A DNA stretch of 64,000 nucleotides from Hyphomicrobiales bacterium (GTDB lineage: Bacteria; Pseudomonadota; Alphaproteobacteria; Rhizobiales; NORP267), in the NCBI GenBank assembly GCA_021775875.1, contig JAJFHA010000017.1, positions 1-64,000 of the forward strand. Reading direction: 5' to 3'. A model generated the notes under the pieces. It saw nothing but the letters and a program-made list of their open reading frames with translations, did no database searches and was not told where the DNA came from. The position numbers and the translations under genes are program-made. This document shows, one piece after another, positions 27,475 through 37,701 of this stretch (positions within the stretch are counted from its first letter, which is position 1; every line of letters begins with the position of its first letter).

Positions 27475-28326
27475 TCAGGATTGAAGCTCTGCGACCTGTC
27501 CGGTCAATTGCCGTTCGCGTTGAATAATTTCTGAAGCCAGCTTGATATAAGCCTGACTGCCGGCGCAATGATAATCATACAGCAATACCGGTTTGCCATG
27601 AGACGGCGCTTCCGACACCCGCACATTACGCGGGATCACAGTTTCATAAACCTTCGCCCCAAGAAATGCCCGTACATCATCCACCACCTGATTGGCCAGA
27701 TTGTTGCGGGCGTCAAACATGGTCATCACGACCCCCTGGATTTCAATTTCCGGGTTGATGGTCTGCTTCACTTCTTCGACTGTCTTCAAAAGCTGGCTCA
27801 GGCCTTCAAGCGCAAAAAACTCACATTGCAGCGGCACCAAAACCGCGTCACACGCTGCCATTGCATTGATGGTCAACAGATTAAGTGACGGCGGACAATC
27901 GAACAGAATATAGGTGTAAATCGGCGCGGCCCCTTTGTTAGCCGAATTCCGGTAACCCTGTGTCTCCAAAAGGTTACGCATCAATAAAGCCCGGTCGCGC
28001 TTTTGCGATACTTCAAGTTCAAACCCGAGCAGGTCCATAGTAGATGGCACAACAAATAATCGTGGGATCGCCGTTTCCTGAACGGCGGACGCAAGATCGG
28101 CATTCCCAACCAAAATATCATAGCTCGAAAATGGCCGTTGCTCCCGATCAATCCCTAATCCGGTACTCGCATTGCCCTGCGGGTCCAGATCAATAATCAG
28201 AACCCGTTCTCCTGTGGCTGCAAGCGCAGTGCCCAGATTGATCGCCGTCGTGGTCTTGCCAACGCCGCCTTTCTGATTGGCCAGCGCTAGAATACGCGGT
28301 GTCTCTCTGTTGAAATTCATTACCAT
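27475..28326 (-). CDS. parA: Chromosome partitioning ATPase ParA
   Basis: A 283-aa Walker-type ATPase moving ParB-parS complexes. It has the deviant Walker A KGGVGKTTTAINL near residue 19, LIIDLDPQGNAS, and YILFDCPPSLNLLT. ATG 28326 is the tracked start; ATG two codons later (MNFNRETPRI) is an alternative. It lies between rsmG and parB as in most bacteria with a chromosomal par locus. Confidence 0.95.
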   Translation of the reverse strand: MVMNFNRETPRILALANQKGGVGKTTTAINLGTALAATGERVLIIDLDPQGNASTGLGIDREQRPFSSYDILVGNADLASAVQETAIPRLFVVPSTMDLLGFELEVSQKRDRALLMRNLLETQGYRNSANKGAAPIYTYILFDCPPSLNLLTINAMAACDAVLVPLQCEFFALEGLSQLLKTVEEVKQTINPEIEIQGVVMTMFDARNNLANQVVDDVRAFLGAKVYETVIPRNVRVSEAPSHGKPVLLYDYHCAGSQAYIKLASEIIQRERQLTGQVAELQS

Positions 28327-28346
28327 TTCACGCCACTTGAAATTTG

Positions 28347-29036
28347 TTACACATTGTCACCACGAACAGCCAAATCTTTGCGCCGGGGTTCAGAAATCAT
28401 CAATATCCGACCATGGGGGTCGGTCAAGCTCTCATACCGGTTTTCTTTGAAATCCCAATATCTGGTAGCTTCTTCCAGTTCTTCTACCATATGAAGACCT
28501 TTTGGAAATATAAATTGTGTATAAGCGCTGCCCAATGGTGTCGCCAGATCGAGCAACTTGTTCAGGCTTGCTAATGCCCGCGCTGAAATAATATCAGGCA
28601 CAACGGAGCCTTGCGTCTGAAGCGCTTCGATCCGGCAATTGTGAACCACCGCACTCACCCCGGCTTCCCGACAAACCGTTTGCAGAAATGCCGCTTTGCG
28701 GCTGGTGGATTCCACCAGATGCATCTCAATATCCTGGCGCAGGATCGCAACCACCAACCCCGGAAACCCGGCGCCAGAACCAAGGTCCATCCAAACCCGG
28801 GCTTTGGGAGCCAACAACGCCAATTGGGCACTGTCAGCAAAATGCCGTGACCAGAGATCAGGAATGGATTTCTGCGACACAAGGTTGGTTGTCTTCTGCC
28901 AATGACACAAAAGATCATGCATTCTCTGCAATCGCGCCATGGTTTCACGTGAAACATTGAACGCAGCCTGAAAAGAATCCGCCCCGGAAATAGCGCGAAC
29001 CTGAGCTGGGTCAAGCAGATTTTGCAAAATTACCAC
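28347..29036 (-). CDS. rsmG: 16S rRNA (guanine-N7) methyltransferase RsmG
   Basis: A 229-aa SAM-dependent enzyme that methylates G527 of 16S rRNA (GidB). [22 protein letters not shown] and [18 protein letters not shown] (SAM motif I) are diagnostic. It starts with GTG and overlaps the end of mnmG by 26 bases. Its codons for NVSRETMA contain a parS site at 28941-28956. Confidence 0.93.
   Translation of the reverse strand: MVILQNLLDPAQVRAISGADSFQAAFNVSRETMARLQRMHDLLCHWQKTTNLVSQKSIPDLWSRHFADSAQLALLAPKARVWMDLGSGAGFPGLVVAILRQDIEMHLVESTSRKAAFLQTVCREAGVSAVVHNCRIEALQTQGSVVPDIISARALASLNKLLDLATPLGSAYTQFIFPKGLHMVEELEEATRYWDFKENRYESLTDPHGRILMISEPRRKDLAVRGDNV
28941..28956. promoter_or_regulatory. parS site inside rsmG
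   Basis: GGTTTCACGTGAAACA matches the bacterial parS consensus TGTTTCACGTGAAACA at 15 of 16 positions. It is in coding sequence and is translated as part of VSRET. Confidence 0.88.
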
Positions 29037-30903
29037 GCTTCAAATAGGCCAGCAAAAGGGTCAGGGCAGCAGGCGTCACCCCGTCGATCCGGCTCGCCTG
29101 GCCGAGGGTTTCCGGATTTACAGCTTTAAGTTTTTCCCGGACCTCACCGGACAGGCCCGGAATCGCATCAAAATCCAGGCTCGCAGGAAATTTGAGATTC
29201 TCGTCCCGTTTGAACGCCGCAATATCTGCGGTCTGCCGGTCGAGATAAACCGCATACAGGGCTTCGATTTCCAATTGACGAACCTGATCTGCGTTCAATT
29301 CAGCCAGTTCTGGCCAGATCACTTTCAGCCGATCCACGTCAATATCCGGGTAGGCGAGGAGGTCATAAACCGACCGTTTAACCCCATCCGGATTGACCTT
29401 GAGACCGGCCCGGTTCGCTTCAGTCGGACTAATCATCAAAGACCGCGCAAGAACAATGGCCCCGTCAACCTCCTTGCGCCGTTTTTCAAATACAATCCAG
29501 CGATCAGAAGACACGCACCCCGCGTCCATGCCGACCGGGGTCAGCCGCAAGTCTGCATTGTCTGCCCGCAAAGTCAGTCGATATTCGGTGCGCGATGTAA
29601 ACATCCGATAAGGCTCGGTAATCCCCTTTGTGACCAGATCATCGATCATGACACCCAAATACCCGTCAGACCTCGAAAATATAACCGGGGTCTGCCCACC
29701 GGTCGCCCGGGCCGCATTCAGACCCGCCACCAACCCTTGAGCCCCGGCCTCCTCATACCCGGTGGTGCCGTTGATTTGCCCGGCAAGGAAAAGACCCGGC
29801 CATTTTCTGGTCTCAAGAGCCGCTGTAAGTGCCCGTGGATCGACAAAATCATATTCTATCGCATATCCCGGTTGAATGATCCGGACCTCTTCCAGCCCCT
29901 TGATGGTGACGAGAAAGGCCTTTTGCACATCTTCCGGCAGAGATGTGGAAATTCCGTTTGGATAAACCGTGAAATCATCCAGACCTTCTGGCTCCAGAAA
30001 AATCTGATGGCTGTCGCGATCACCAAACCGAACGATTTTATCTTCGATCGACGGGCAATAGCGTGGGCCTCGACTTTCAATCTGCCCGGAATATAACGGT
30101 GACTGTTGGATATTTTCATCAATCACTCGATGGGTAGTCCCATTGGTATGGGTGATATGACAAGGTGTCTGCGGTACTGAAATTTCCCTGGTCATACGGG
30201 AGAAAGGCACTGGTGTCTCATCACCGTGCTGGACCTGCAGACCGGAATAATCAATCGTGCGCCCATCGAGCCGGGGCGGTGTCCCGGTTTTTAGCCGCCC
30301 CATAGGAAATCCGGCCTCATAAAGCCGGGCCGACAGGGCATTGGCCGGCGCTTCACCGGTCCGTCCGGCGGGAATGATTTTTTTGCCCAGATGCATAACA
30401 CCACGCAAAAAAGTACCGGTCGTGATAACCACCGCGCCGCTTTTCAATGTGCCTCCATCACCAAGGCAAACACCCACAACCCGGTCGCCATCGAACAGAA
30501 GATCGTCAACCGACCCTTCATGAACTGTCAGACCCGGTGTGGCGGCAATCTCGGCCTGCATGGCATTTCGATAGAGTTTACGATCGATCTGGGCCCGCGG
30601 CCCCTGCACCGCTGGTCCCTTGCTCTGGTTCAAGACACGGAACTGGATCCCGGACAGATCAGCGATCCGGCCCATAACGCCGTCAAGCGCGTCTATTTCG
30701 CGTACCAGATGTCCTTTTCCCAACCCGCCAATGGCCGGGTTGCAGGACATTTCGCCAATTGTGTCGCGCCGATGGGTTACCAGACAAACGGTTGCCCCGA
30801 CGCGCGCAGCTGCGGTTGCGGCCTCGCAACCCGCATGACCGCCGCCAACAACGATCACATCGAACCGTTGAATATCCCCTGAATTGGTATTGCTAGCGTC
30901 CAT
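29011..30903 (-). CDS. mnmG: tRNA uridine 5-carboxymethylaminomethyl modification enzyme MnmG
   Basis: A 630-aa FAD enzyme (GidA) that works with MnmE to modify U34 of tRNAs reading NNA/NNG codons. The FAD motif [21 protein letters not shown] opens the protein. [34 protein letters not shown] and the tail [40 protein letters not shown] are hallmarks. It lies downstream of mnmE with an intervening parS. Confidence 0.96.
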   Translation of the reverse strand: MDASNTNSGDIQRFDVIVVGGGHAGCEAATAAARVGATVCLVTHRRDTIGEMSCNPAIGGLGKGHLVREIDALDGVMGRIADLSGIQFRVLNQSKGPAVQGPRAQIDRKLYRNAMQAEIAATPGLTVHEGSVDDLLFDGDRVVGVCLGDGGTLKSGAVVITTGTFLRGVMHLGKKIIPAGRTGEAPANALSARLYEAGFPMGRLKTGTPPRLDGRTIDYSGLQVQHGDETPVPFSRMTREISVPQTPCHITHTNGTTHRVIDENIQQSPLYSGQIESRGPRYCPSIEDKIVRFGDRDSHQIFLEPEGLDDFTVYPNGISTSLPEDVQKAFLVTIKGLEEVRIIQPGYAIEYDFVDPRALTAALETRKWPGLFLAGQINGTTGYEEAGAQGLVAGLNAARATGGQTPVIFSRSDGYLGVMIDDLVTKGITEPYRMFTSRTEYRLTLRADNADLRLTPVGMDAGCVSSDRWIVFEKRRKEVDGAIVLARSLMISPTEANRAGLKVNPDGVKRSVYDLLAYPDIDVDRLKVIWPELAELNADQVRQLEIEALYAVYLDRQTADIAAFKRDENLKFPASLDFDAIPGLSGEVREKLKAVNPETLGQASRIDGVTPAALTLLLAYLKRGNFAKSA

Positions 30904-31017
30904 CGGAAATACCCGGTCAAACTGGAAATCGGCAACCTATCTTGCCGACTAAATATGTTGCGCCTTCTCTATCCCGACCCGACAGGCACGTCAAAGAGTC
31001 TGGACCGGATTCAGACA

Positions 31018-31033
31018 TGTTTCACGTGAAACA
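31018..31033. promoter_or_regulatory. Perfect intergenic parS site
   Basis: TGTTTCACGTGAAACA is the exact 16-bp palindromic parS consensus, located in the gap between mnmE and mnmG. It is the best of three sites in the window and a probable primary ParB nucleation point. Confidence 0.95.
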
Positions 31034-31047
31034 TCCCCGACACGGCT

Positions 31048-32403
31048 CTATTTGCCGATACAGAGCTTGGAAAAAACAACATCCAGCAAATCCTCCACAT
31101 CCACGCGCCCGGTAATCCGACCCAGCTGCAGGGCTGCCTGACGCAGATTCTCCGCAGAAATTTCCATTGGCTGAAGAGGGTTTTCCAAGAATTCTCGCAG
31201 CCCATCAAGTGATGCCTGCAGCGATTCTCTGTGACGGGCTTGCGTTATGCCAGCACTTTCGCCCTGTCCACACAATCTGGCCGCCGCTGCACACAACCAG
31301 TTTTCCAGCGCCTCGATATTCCAGTCATTGTGAATTGAAAGACGCAAATTTTCCCGACCATCCACCTTGAAAACGCTGCCCGGTGCAGTTTTGTCCACCA
31401 GATCACATTTGCTGTGAACAATGAGATGATCTGCACAACCAGATATTTCGTTTGGAATTCTGCCGGTCGCGAGAGCAGCATCTTCGAGATACAAAACAAT
31501 GTCCGCGCCCGAAATTGCTTTTTCGGCGCGGCGAATGCCCTCTTGCTCTATTTCCTCTTCCGTATCCCCAAGCCCCGCCGTATCCACCAGTGTTACCGGA
31601 TACCCCCCCAAATCCAAATCAACCTGGATGATATCCCGCGTGGTTCCGGCAAGATTTGAAACAATAGCTGCGTCTCGCTTGGCAAGGGCATTCAACAAAG
31701 TAGATTTCCCCGCATTCGGTGACCCCGCAATTACCACCCGCACACCGTCCCGCAACCGTTCGCCACGATTTTTATCATCAAGATGGGCTGCAAATTCTGC
31801 GGCAAGGCTCTTCACTTGACCCACAATTTCGGGAACCAGATCATGGTCCGCTACATCGTCTTCCTCAGGAAAATCAAGCGCGGCTTCCATCATCGCCAAA
31901 GCATGCAGAAGGCGGCTTCGCCAAGAATCATAAAGTCGCGACTGTTCGCCGCCCATTTGCCGCACCGCCTGGCGTCGCTGAAATTCCGTTTCCGCATCCA
32001 CCAGATCGGCAATTCCCTCAATTTCAGCAAGATCCAGCTTGCCGGCATGAAAGGCCCGCCTGGCAAATTCCCCGGCCAATGCCGGTCGGCATTCCGAAAA
32101 TGTCGCCAAAATATCTAACAGACGATTACCCACAGCCACACTGCCATGGATATGCAGTTCCGCTACATCCTCCCCTGTAAAACTGGCCGGTCCCGGATGC
32201 CATAAAACAACTGCCTGATCGAGAATATCCCCGTCCTTTGGGTCGCGCAGGGTTCGAAGGCTGGCTCTTTGTGGTTTCGGCAAAACCCCGATCAAAGCAG
32301 TCAAAATATCTTTCGCCTTTGGCCCCGAAAGACGATAAACCGCAATCCCGGCCCGGCCCGGCCCACTGGCCAGTGCGTAAATTGTTTCACGTGAATCATT
32401 CAT
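31048..32403 (-). CDS. mnmE: tRNA modification GTPase MnmE
   Basis: A 451-aa protein with an N-terminal folate-binding domain (DSRETIYALASGPGRAGIAVYRLSG), helical domain and inserted G domain. The G domain has VVIAGSPNAGKSTLLNAL (G1), LAGTTRDIIQ (G2), DTAGLGD (G3) and HSKCDLV (G4). The essential C-terminal CIGK is intact. It is the partner of MnmG in U34 modification. The start codons overlap a parS-like sequence. Confidence 0.95.
   Translation of the reverse strand: MNDSRETIYALASGPGRAGIAVYRLSGPKAKDILTALIGVLPKPQRASLRTLRDPKDGDILDQAVVLWHPGPASFTGEDVAELHIHGSVAVGNRLLDILATFSECRPALAGEFARRAFHAGKLDLAEIEGIADLVDAETEFQRRQAVRQMGGEQSRLYDSWRSRLLHALAMMEAALDFPEEDDVADHDLVPEIVGQVKSLAAEFAAHLDDKNRGERLRDGVRVVIAGSPNAGKSTLLNALAKRDAAIVSNLAGTTRDIIQVDLDLGGYPVTLVDTAGLGDTEEEIEQEGIRRAEKAISGADIVLYLEDAALATGRIPNEISGCADHLIVHSKCDLVDKTAPGSVFKVDGRENLRLSIHNDWNIEALENWLCAAAARLCGQGESAGITQARHRESLQASLDGLREFLENPLQPMEISAENLRQAALQLGRITGRVDVEDLLDVVFSKLCIGK
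32383..32398. promoter_or_regulatory. parS-like site at the start of mnmE
   Basis: TGTTTCACGTGAATCA differs from the consensus at one of 16 positions (A to T in the right half) and is translated within MNDSRET. It lies 1.35 kb from the perfect site. Confidence 0.8.
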
Positions 32404-32480
32404 GGCAAAATATAAGAATATTTCTAAATTGACGGCGATTTTGTAGGCTCATAACCCAACAAGCGGGAAACGAAAAGTTT

Positions 32481-34523
32481 ATGCAAAAATCAATAAATCT
32501 TCTAGGCGAAGAAACAAGTCCTTATCTGCTTCAACATCGCGACAACCCTGTCCATTGGCGCGCCTGGAACGATGCTTCCTTAGCTGAAGCAAGGGAATTG
32601 AACAAACCTATTCTCCTGTCAATCGGATATGCTGCCTGCCACTGGTGTCATGTTATGGCGCACGAGAGTTTTGAAGACCGGGAAACCGCTGATGTCATGA
32701 ACAAATTGTTCGTAAACATCAAGGTGGATCGCGAAGAACGCCCGGACGTGGACGCCATCTACATGGCGGCATTGCACCAGTTAGGCGAGCAGGGTGGCTG
32801 GCCCCTGACTATGTTTTTAACACCCGACGCTGCGCCTTTCTGGGGTGGAACCTATTTTCCCAAAGAACCCAATTATGGCCGACCCGGCTTTATCCATGTC
32901 ATGACGGGAATTGCCCGAATTTTTCATGAAGAACCTGAAAAAATTGAGCAAAATCTCCAGGCTGTACGCGAACGCCTGAATCATCAAAACGCCGCACGCC
33001 CGCAAGCCGAGATCGACAATGATCTATTTCTCCTAACTGGCGAAAAAATCCTGTCAATCTGGGACCCGGTGAATGGCGGAGTACAGGGCGCACCCAAATT
33101 TCCCCAAACCAATATGATCGAAATATTGTGGCGGTGCGGTCAACAAAACGGCAATTCAAAATATAACAGCCAGACATTGTTCGCGCTGGAGCGCATGGCC
33201 TTTGGCGGCATCTACGATCATTTGGCCGGTGGCTTTGCCCGCTACACGGTCGATGAAAGATGGCTTGTCCCCCATTTTGAAAAAATGTTGTACGACAATG
33301 CAATGATTCTAAATCAAATGGTCGCCCAATGGCTGGAAACCAAATCCCCGATCCTCGAAAAAACCATTGCAGAAACCATCGAATGGCTGAGACGAGATAT
33401 GCAAATGGACGGGGGCGGACTGGCTTCAAGCTACGATGCCGATTCCGAAGGTGAGGAGGGTCGTTTCTATGTCTGGACCCTGGCAGAAATAGAGAGCATC
33501 CTGGGCCCAAATGACGGGGCCTTCTTTGCTCATCATTACGACATCAAATCCGTTGGAAATTGGGAAGGAAAATCCATCCCAAACCGGCTCCATTCAAAAG
33601 CACTTGAAGATCTGGATACGGAAACGCGACTTGGTGAAATGCGCAATATCCTTCTTGAAAACCGTAGACAACGCGTATGGCCGGGATTAGACGATAAAAT
33701 CCTGGCGGATTGGAACGGCCTGGCTATTACAGCTATCATTCGAGCGTCGCGCGCTTTTGAACGAAGCGATTGGTATGAGTTTGCAGAAGGGGTGTTTCGT
33801 TTCGTTTCCGAATCAATGTCTGAAAATAACGTGCTTGTTCATAGTTTCTGCGCAGGAAAAACAAATGGCCAGGGCATGCTCGCAGACTATGCCAATATGA
33901 TCGAAGCGGCCCTTGAAATGTACCAGACCAGTCTGGACGAAAAATACATCTCATTTGCAAAAGACTGGGCAGACACTGTAAACCGGCATTTTTTAGCAAA
34001 AGATGGTGGATATTACATGACACCCGATACCAGCAACGATTTGATTTTGCGTCCACGCAATGGCGCAGATGACGCAACACCCAACGGCAATCCAACCATG
34101 ATGCGGAATTTCACCGTCCTCGGAGCTATCACCGGGAATGTCGGCTACGATGCGACCGTTCGCAAAATACTCTCGGCTTTTTCCGGCGACATTAAAGAGA
34201 ACCCGCATGCTCATGTAGGGTTTCTCAACGCGTTCGATCAAGCCAACCGGCAGATCCAGGTACTAACCAACAAAGCCGGGGTAAATAAAAGCAGTCTGGA
34301 AGAGAAAATTTCGGCAGCGAAATTTCCTTATCCTATTGTTTTAACAAATGAAACAGGGTCTGGTACAATTCCAGAAAACCTCGCAGCTGAGGCTATATCC
34401 AAAATGCCGGACGGCATTCATGTCTGTATCCCGGGTGCCTGCTTGCCACCAGCAATGAATGAAGAAGATCTTGTTCAGCGCCTGAGCGAAGCCCGCACCA
34501 CAATGCCGTCTGCCAAAGATTAA
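32481..34523 (+). CDS. YyaL/SPATA20-type thioredoxin-domain protein
   Basis: A 680-aa DUF255 protein. The N-terminal thioredoxin-like domain has SPYLLQHRDNPVHWRAW and the family motif GYAACHWCHVMAHESFED with a CxxC, then VDREERPDVDAIYM and GGWPLTMFLTPDAAPFWGGTYFP. The rest is an (alpha/alpha)6-barrel like N-acyl-glucosamine epimerases (FGGIYDHLAGGFARYTVDERWLVPHFEKMLYDNA). Function is unknown in bacteria. It faces rho convergently with a 20-base gap. Confidence 0.9.
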   Translation: MQKSINLLGEETSPYLLQHRDNPVHWRAWNDASLAEARELNKPILLSIGYAACHWCHVMAHESFEDRETADVMNKLFVNIKVDREERPDVDAIYMAALHQLGEQGGWPLTMFLTPDAAPFWGGTYFPKEPNYGRPGFIHVMTGIARIFHEEPEKIEQNLQAVRERLNHQNAARPQAEIDNDLFLLTGEKILSIWDPVNGGVQGAPKFPQTNMIEILWRCGQQNGNSKYNSQTLFALERMAFGGIYDHLAGGFARYTVDERWLVPHFEKMLYDNAMILNQMVAQWLETKSPILEKTIAETIEWLRRDMQMDGGGLASSYDADSEGEEGRFYVWTLAEIESILGPNDGAFFAHHYDIKSVGNWEGKSIPNRLHSKALEDLDTETRLGEMRNILLENRRQRVWPGLDDKILADWNGLAITAIIRASRAFERSDWYEFAEGVFRFVSESMSENNVLVHSFCAGKTNGQGMLADYANMIEAALEMYQTSLDEKYISFAKDWADTVNRHFLAKDGGYYMTPDTSNDLILRPRNGADDATPNGNPTMMRNFTVLGAITGNVGYDATVRKILSAFSGDIKENPHAHVGFLNAFDQANRQIQVLTNKAGVNKSSLEEKISAAKFPYPIVLTNETGSGTIPENLAAEAISKMPDGIHVCIPGACLPPAMNEEDLVQRLSEARTTMPSAKD

Positions 34524-34543
34524 AGATCTTTATATCAACAGGG

Positions 34544-35809
34544 TCAGGTATTCATAGAATCGAAAAATTCTGCGTTGCTTTTCGTTTGGCGCAATTTATC
34601 GAGCAAAAATTCGATCGCATCCACAGTCCCCATAGGGTTGAGGATACGGCGAAGCACATACATTTTCTTGAGATCGTCTTTCCCGACAATAAGTTCTTCC
34701 TTGCGCGTACCAGAGCGCAAAATATCCATCGACGGGAAGATGCGTTTGTCTGCAACTTTACGATCAAGAATAATCTCCGAATTACCAGTACCCTTGAATT
34801 CTTCAAAAATCACTTCGTCCATCCGGCTCCCGGTCTCGATCAATGCTGTCGCGATAATTGATAAAGACCCACCTTCTTCAATATTCCGCGCGGCACCGAA
34901 AAACCGTTTCGGTCGCTGCAGCGCATTAGCATCAACGCCACCGGTCAAAACTTTACCCGAAGATGGCACAACGGTATTATAGGCTCGTCCAAGACGTGTG
35001 ATAGAATCAAGCAGGATCACCACATCCCGGCCATGTTCGACCAATCGCTTGGCCTTTTCGATCACCATTTCCGCAACCTGCACATGCCTCGTTGCCGGTT
35101 CGTCAAAGGTCGATGAAACAACCTCACCAATCACCGTTCGCTGCATGTCGGTAACTTCTTCCGGGCGCTCATCGATCAACAGAACGATCAGGTAGCATTC
35201 CGGGTGATTGGCAGAAATTGATTTTGCAATATTCTGGAGCAACACGGTTTTACCGGTCCGCGGTGGCGCCACGATCAGCGCGCGCTGGCCTTTACCCAGG
35301 GGCGCAACGATATCAATGACACGGGCGCTTCTGTCTTTGATCTCCTGATCCAGAACTTCCATATTCAGGCGCTCATCTGGATAGAGCGGTGTCAGATTAT
35401 CAAAATGAACCGTATGTTTTGCCGTCTCAGGATCACTGAAATTTATCGTGCTGACCTTGAGAAGGGCAAAATACCGCTCCCCGTCTTTGGGGCTACGAAT
35501 ATGCCCCTCAACCGTATCGCCGGTGCGAAGACTGAAACGCCGAATCTGGCTGGGGCTGATATAAATATCATCCGGACCTGACAGGTAATTGGCATCCGGT
35601 GAGCGGAGAAACCCAAACCCGTCCTGCAAAACCTCTACAACGCCCTCACCAATTATATCTATATCATCCAAAGCGAGCTGCTTGAGAATGGCAAACATCT
35701 GTTCTTGTTTCCGGAGCGTGCTCGCGCCTTCCACTTCCAATTCTTCGGCAAAAGCCAACAATTCAGTTGGTGATTTACCTTTAAGCTCGCGCAGTTTGAT
35801 TTCCTGCAT
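34544..35809 (-). CDS. rho: Transcription termination factor Rho
   Basis: A 421-aa hexameric RNA helicase. The N-terminal part has the OB/cold-shock RNA-binding fold ([37 protein letters not shown]). The motor carries [19 protein letters not shown] (Walker A), [16 protein letters not shown] (Walker B) and the Q/R loops. The start is ATG behind GGAG. The 205-bp leader before it holds a hairpin and a possible hemH relic, listed separately. Confidence 0.97.
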   Translation of the reverse strand: MQEIKLRELKGKSPTELLAFAEELEVEGASTLRKQEQMFAILKQLALDDIDIIGEGVVEVLQDGFGFLRSPDANYLSGPDDIYISPSQIRRFSLRTGDTVEGHIRSPKDGERYFALLKVSTINFSDPETAKHTVHFDNLTPLYPDERLNMEVLDQEIKDRSARVIDIVAPLGKGQRALIVAPPRTGKTVLLQNIAKSISANHPECYLIVLLIDERPEEVTDMQRTVIGEVVSSTFDEPATRHVQVAEMVIEKAKRLVEHGRDVVILLDSITRLGRAYNTVVPSSGKVLTGGVDANALQRPKRFFGAARNIEEGGSLSIIATALIETGSRMDEVIFEEFKGTGNSEIILDRKVADKRIFPSMDILRSGTRKEELIVGKDDLKKMYVLRRILNPMGTVDAIEFLLDKLRQTKSNAEFFDSMNT

Positions 35810-35852
35810 TTTTTACTCCGGAGATTGAATTGGATATTTGGAAGTTGGTCGG

Positions 35853-35885
35853 GTGTCTGGTTTTTAATAAAATCAACCAGAACAC
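35853..35885 (-). promoter_or_regulatory. Hairpin in the rho leader
   Basis: On the minus strand GTGTTCTGGTT pairs with AACCAGACAC with one bulged base around an AT-rich loop. It lies some 45-75 bases before the rho start. No T tract follows, so it is not an intrinsic terminator; a role in rho autoregulation or mRNA stability is possible but unproven. Confidence 0.35.
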
Positions 35886-35932
35886 AAAACTTAAGGGAGG
35901 AATGGCCCGGGAATGGGACTTAACATCTGAAC

Positions 35933-35975
35933 GAATATCAGGATCGCCCAAATTTACCAGAACTATTTTTGGCAA
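35933..35975 (-). pseudogene. hemH: Possible N-terminal relic of ferrochelatase hemH
   Basis: Between hemJ and rho the minus strand reads PKIVLVNLGDPDIRSD from a TTG. VLVNLG-x-PD is the first conserved element of ferrochelatase (usually LLVNLGGPD or LGTPD). After about 14 residues all similarity ends and the frame runs into the rho leader. hemH often lies among hemE, hemJ and rho in alphaproteobacteria, which makes a deleted gene plausible. The match is short, so chance is not excluded. Confidence 0.35.
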
Positions 35976-36014
35976 AAAAACAAAACCTAATAAGAATAAC
36001 CAAAATCACACCAT

Positions 36015-36452
36015 TCAAAAAGGTTTAATAACAACCATCAATACGATAAAAATCATCAACAATGTAGGTACTTCATTGACCACACGGTAAAAACGGCCGG
36101 TTCTCGTGTTTCTTTCTCCGGCAAAGTCCATTTGCCTTCGCGTCAGAAAAAAATGAAACCATGTCATGGTAATCACAGCTGTAAATTTGGCATAAAACCA
36201 AAAATCCGCAGAAAATATCCCAAATCCATAAAGATTCCAGAACAGCCCTAACCCGGTTACCCATGAAACCAACATAGCTGGCATCATGATAATTCTAAGA
36301 AGCTTCACTTCCATTATCTGGAATATCCGATCCGCTTCCCCGCCCGGCTCCACATCAACATGGTAGACAAAAATCCGGGGTAAATAGAGAAGTCCCGCCA
36401 TCCAGGAAATCACAGCGATAAAATGAAGTGCCTTGAAAAGTAAATACGTCAT
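36015..36452 (-). CDS. hemJ: Protoporphyrinogen oxidase HemJ
   Basis: A 145-aa inner-membrane protein with four helices. HemJ oxidises protoporphyrinogen IX to protoporphyrin IX in bacteria without HemG/HemY. The N-terminal LFKALHFIAVISWMAGLLYLPRIFVYHVD carries the conserved haem-ligand His, and LRIIMMPAMLVSWVTGLGL and WFHFFLTRRQMDFA follow. ATG 36452 starts two bases after the hemE stop, so the pair is coupled. Confidence 0.92.
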   Translation of the reverse strand: MTYLLFKALHFIAVISWMAGLLYLPRIFVYHVDVEPGGEADRIFQIMEVKLLRIIMMPAMLVSWVTGLGLFWNLYGFGIFSADFWFYAKFTAVITMTWFHFFLTRRQMDFAGERNTRTGRFYRVVNEVPTLLMIFIVLMVVIKPF

Positions 36453-36453
36453 T

Positions 36454-37503
36454 TCAAGCGCCTCTGGTCGCTTTTGAATAAGCCCGCACCTTTGCAACCA
36501 AATATTCTACATGGGCAATCGGGGTTTCAGGCAAAATTCCGTGTCCCAGATTGAAAATAAACGCGGTTTCGCCAAAACCTTCCAGAATTCGGTCAATCCC
36601 TTCATCAAGAGCATCTCCACCTGCCAGAAGCGCCAGTGGATCCAGGTTTCCCTGTATGGTTTTCTTACCCGACAAAGTTTCACGCGCAAAATCGATATCG
36701 CTCGCTGTATCAATTCCAACCCCTTCAATATCAGCGATTTTCGCCATTTCCTGATAAACCAGCGGTGCACCGCGTAAAAACCCGATTATCGGGATTTCTG
36801 GATGGGCTTCCTTGATTGCCCGGGAAATTTTCCGGAGTGGTTCCAGACACCATTTTTCACGTTCGTTTTCGGCTAAAGACCCGGCCCATGAATCAAATAT
36901 CTGGACAACGTCAACGCCGGCTTCAATCTGACCTTTCAAATAAATAATTGAGGCCTCCGTCAGAATATCTATCAGGCGAGAAAAAGCTTGCTCATCCTGG
37001 TAAGCCCAAAGTCTGGCTGGTGCCTGCTCCTTGGTACCTTCCCCTGCCACCATATACGTAGCAACCGTCCAGGGCGCTCCGCAAAAACCGATCAGGGCCT
37101 TATTGTCTTCCAGACCATCTTTTACCCGTGATACAGTTTCAAATACCGGCGCCAGGTGTGAGTTAATTTTCCCAATATCAAGCCCACTGAAATCATTTTG
37201 ATCCAAAGGTTCCAGCTTTGGACCCTCACCAGTTACAAACCAGACTCTTTGTCCGAGCGCGTCAGGGACAACCAAAATATCTGAAAACAAAATAGCCGCA
37301 TCAAAATCAAATCTCCTGATTGGCTGCAAGGTAACCTCGGCTGCCAACGATGGTGAATAACAGAGCGAGAGAAAATCACCTGCTTCCGCACGGAGCTTTT
37401 TATATTCGGGCAGATACCGTCCCGCCTGACGCATCATCCAGAGAGGAATTTGGCAATCACTTTTCCCTTGGAGAGCCTGAACAAGAGGTTTTTTCACAGT
37501 CAT
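36454..37503 (-). CDS. hemE: Uroporphyrinogen decarboxylase
   Basis: A 349-aa TIM-barrel enzyme converting uroporphyrinogen III to coproporphyrinogen III. WMMRQAGRYLPEYKKLR holds the substrate-binding Arg residues, FSDILVVPDALGQ the catalytic Asp, and GFCGAPWTVATYMVAGEG and FNLGHGILPETP complete the signature. It borders the origin region and is transcribed away from it, the position of hemE beside oriC in Caulobacter. Confidence 0.96.
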   Translation of the reverse strand: MTVKKPLVQALQGKSDCQIPLWMMRQAGRYLPEYKKLRAEAGDFLSLCYSPSLAAEVTLQPIRRFDFDAAILFSDILVVPDALGQRVWFVTGEGPKLEPLDQNDFSGLDIGKINSHLAPVFETVSRVKDGLEDNKALIGFCGAPWTVATYMVAGEGTKEQAPARLWAYQDEQAFSRLIDILTEASIIYLKGQIEAGVDVVQIFDSWAGSLAENEREKWCLEPLRKISRAIKEAHPEIPIIGFLRGAPLVYQEMAKIADIEGVGIDTASDIDFARETLSGKKTIQGNLDPLALLAGGDALDEGIDRILEGFGETAFIFNLGHGILPETPIAHVEYLVAKVRAYSKATRGA

Positions 37504-37579
37504 TACGGCGGCTCTTCTTCCTATAAATATAAAGATTCTAGATTGTTGATTATTCTTTATGACACAGGCGTTGGTCGAA

Positions 37580-37594
37580 TTAAGATTCAGTTAA
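37580..37594. promoter_or_regulatory. CtrA-type box TTAA-N7-TTAA in oriC
   Basis: TTAAGATTCAGTTAA matches the CtrA full-site consensus exactly and ends five bases before the perfect DnaA box. In Caulobacter, CtrA sites in oriC block DnaA-driven initiation. The AT richness makes a chance match possible. Confidence 0.6.
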
Positions 37595-37688
37595 CCAATT
37601 ATCCACACAAACGGAATTTTAAAAGTGGGGTTTTAATTAAAATACGATATTTCCAACCAAAATCATTTTTCAAATTAATATCATTATT

Positions 37689-37701
37689 TATCAACATGTT
37701 A
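37689..37701 (+). promoter_or_regulatory. IHF consensus site in oriC
   Basis: TATCAACATGTTA fits WATCAA-N4-TTR at every position and lies in the AT-rich centre between the two perfect DnaA boxes, where an IHF bend would be useful. Confidence 0.55.

Noticed and set aside
29275-30096. 273-aa plus-strand ORF
   Set aside because: Antisense shadow of mnmG.
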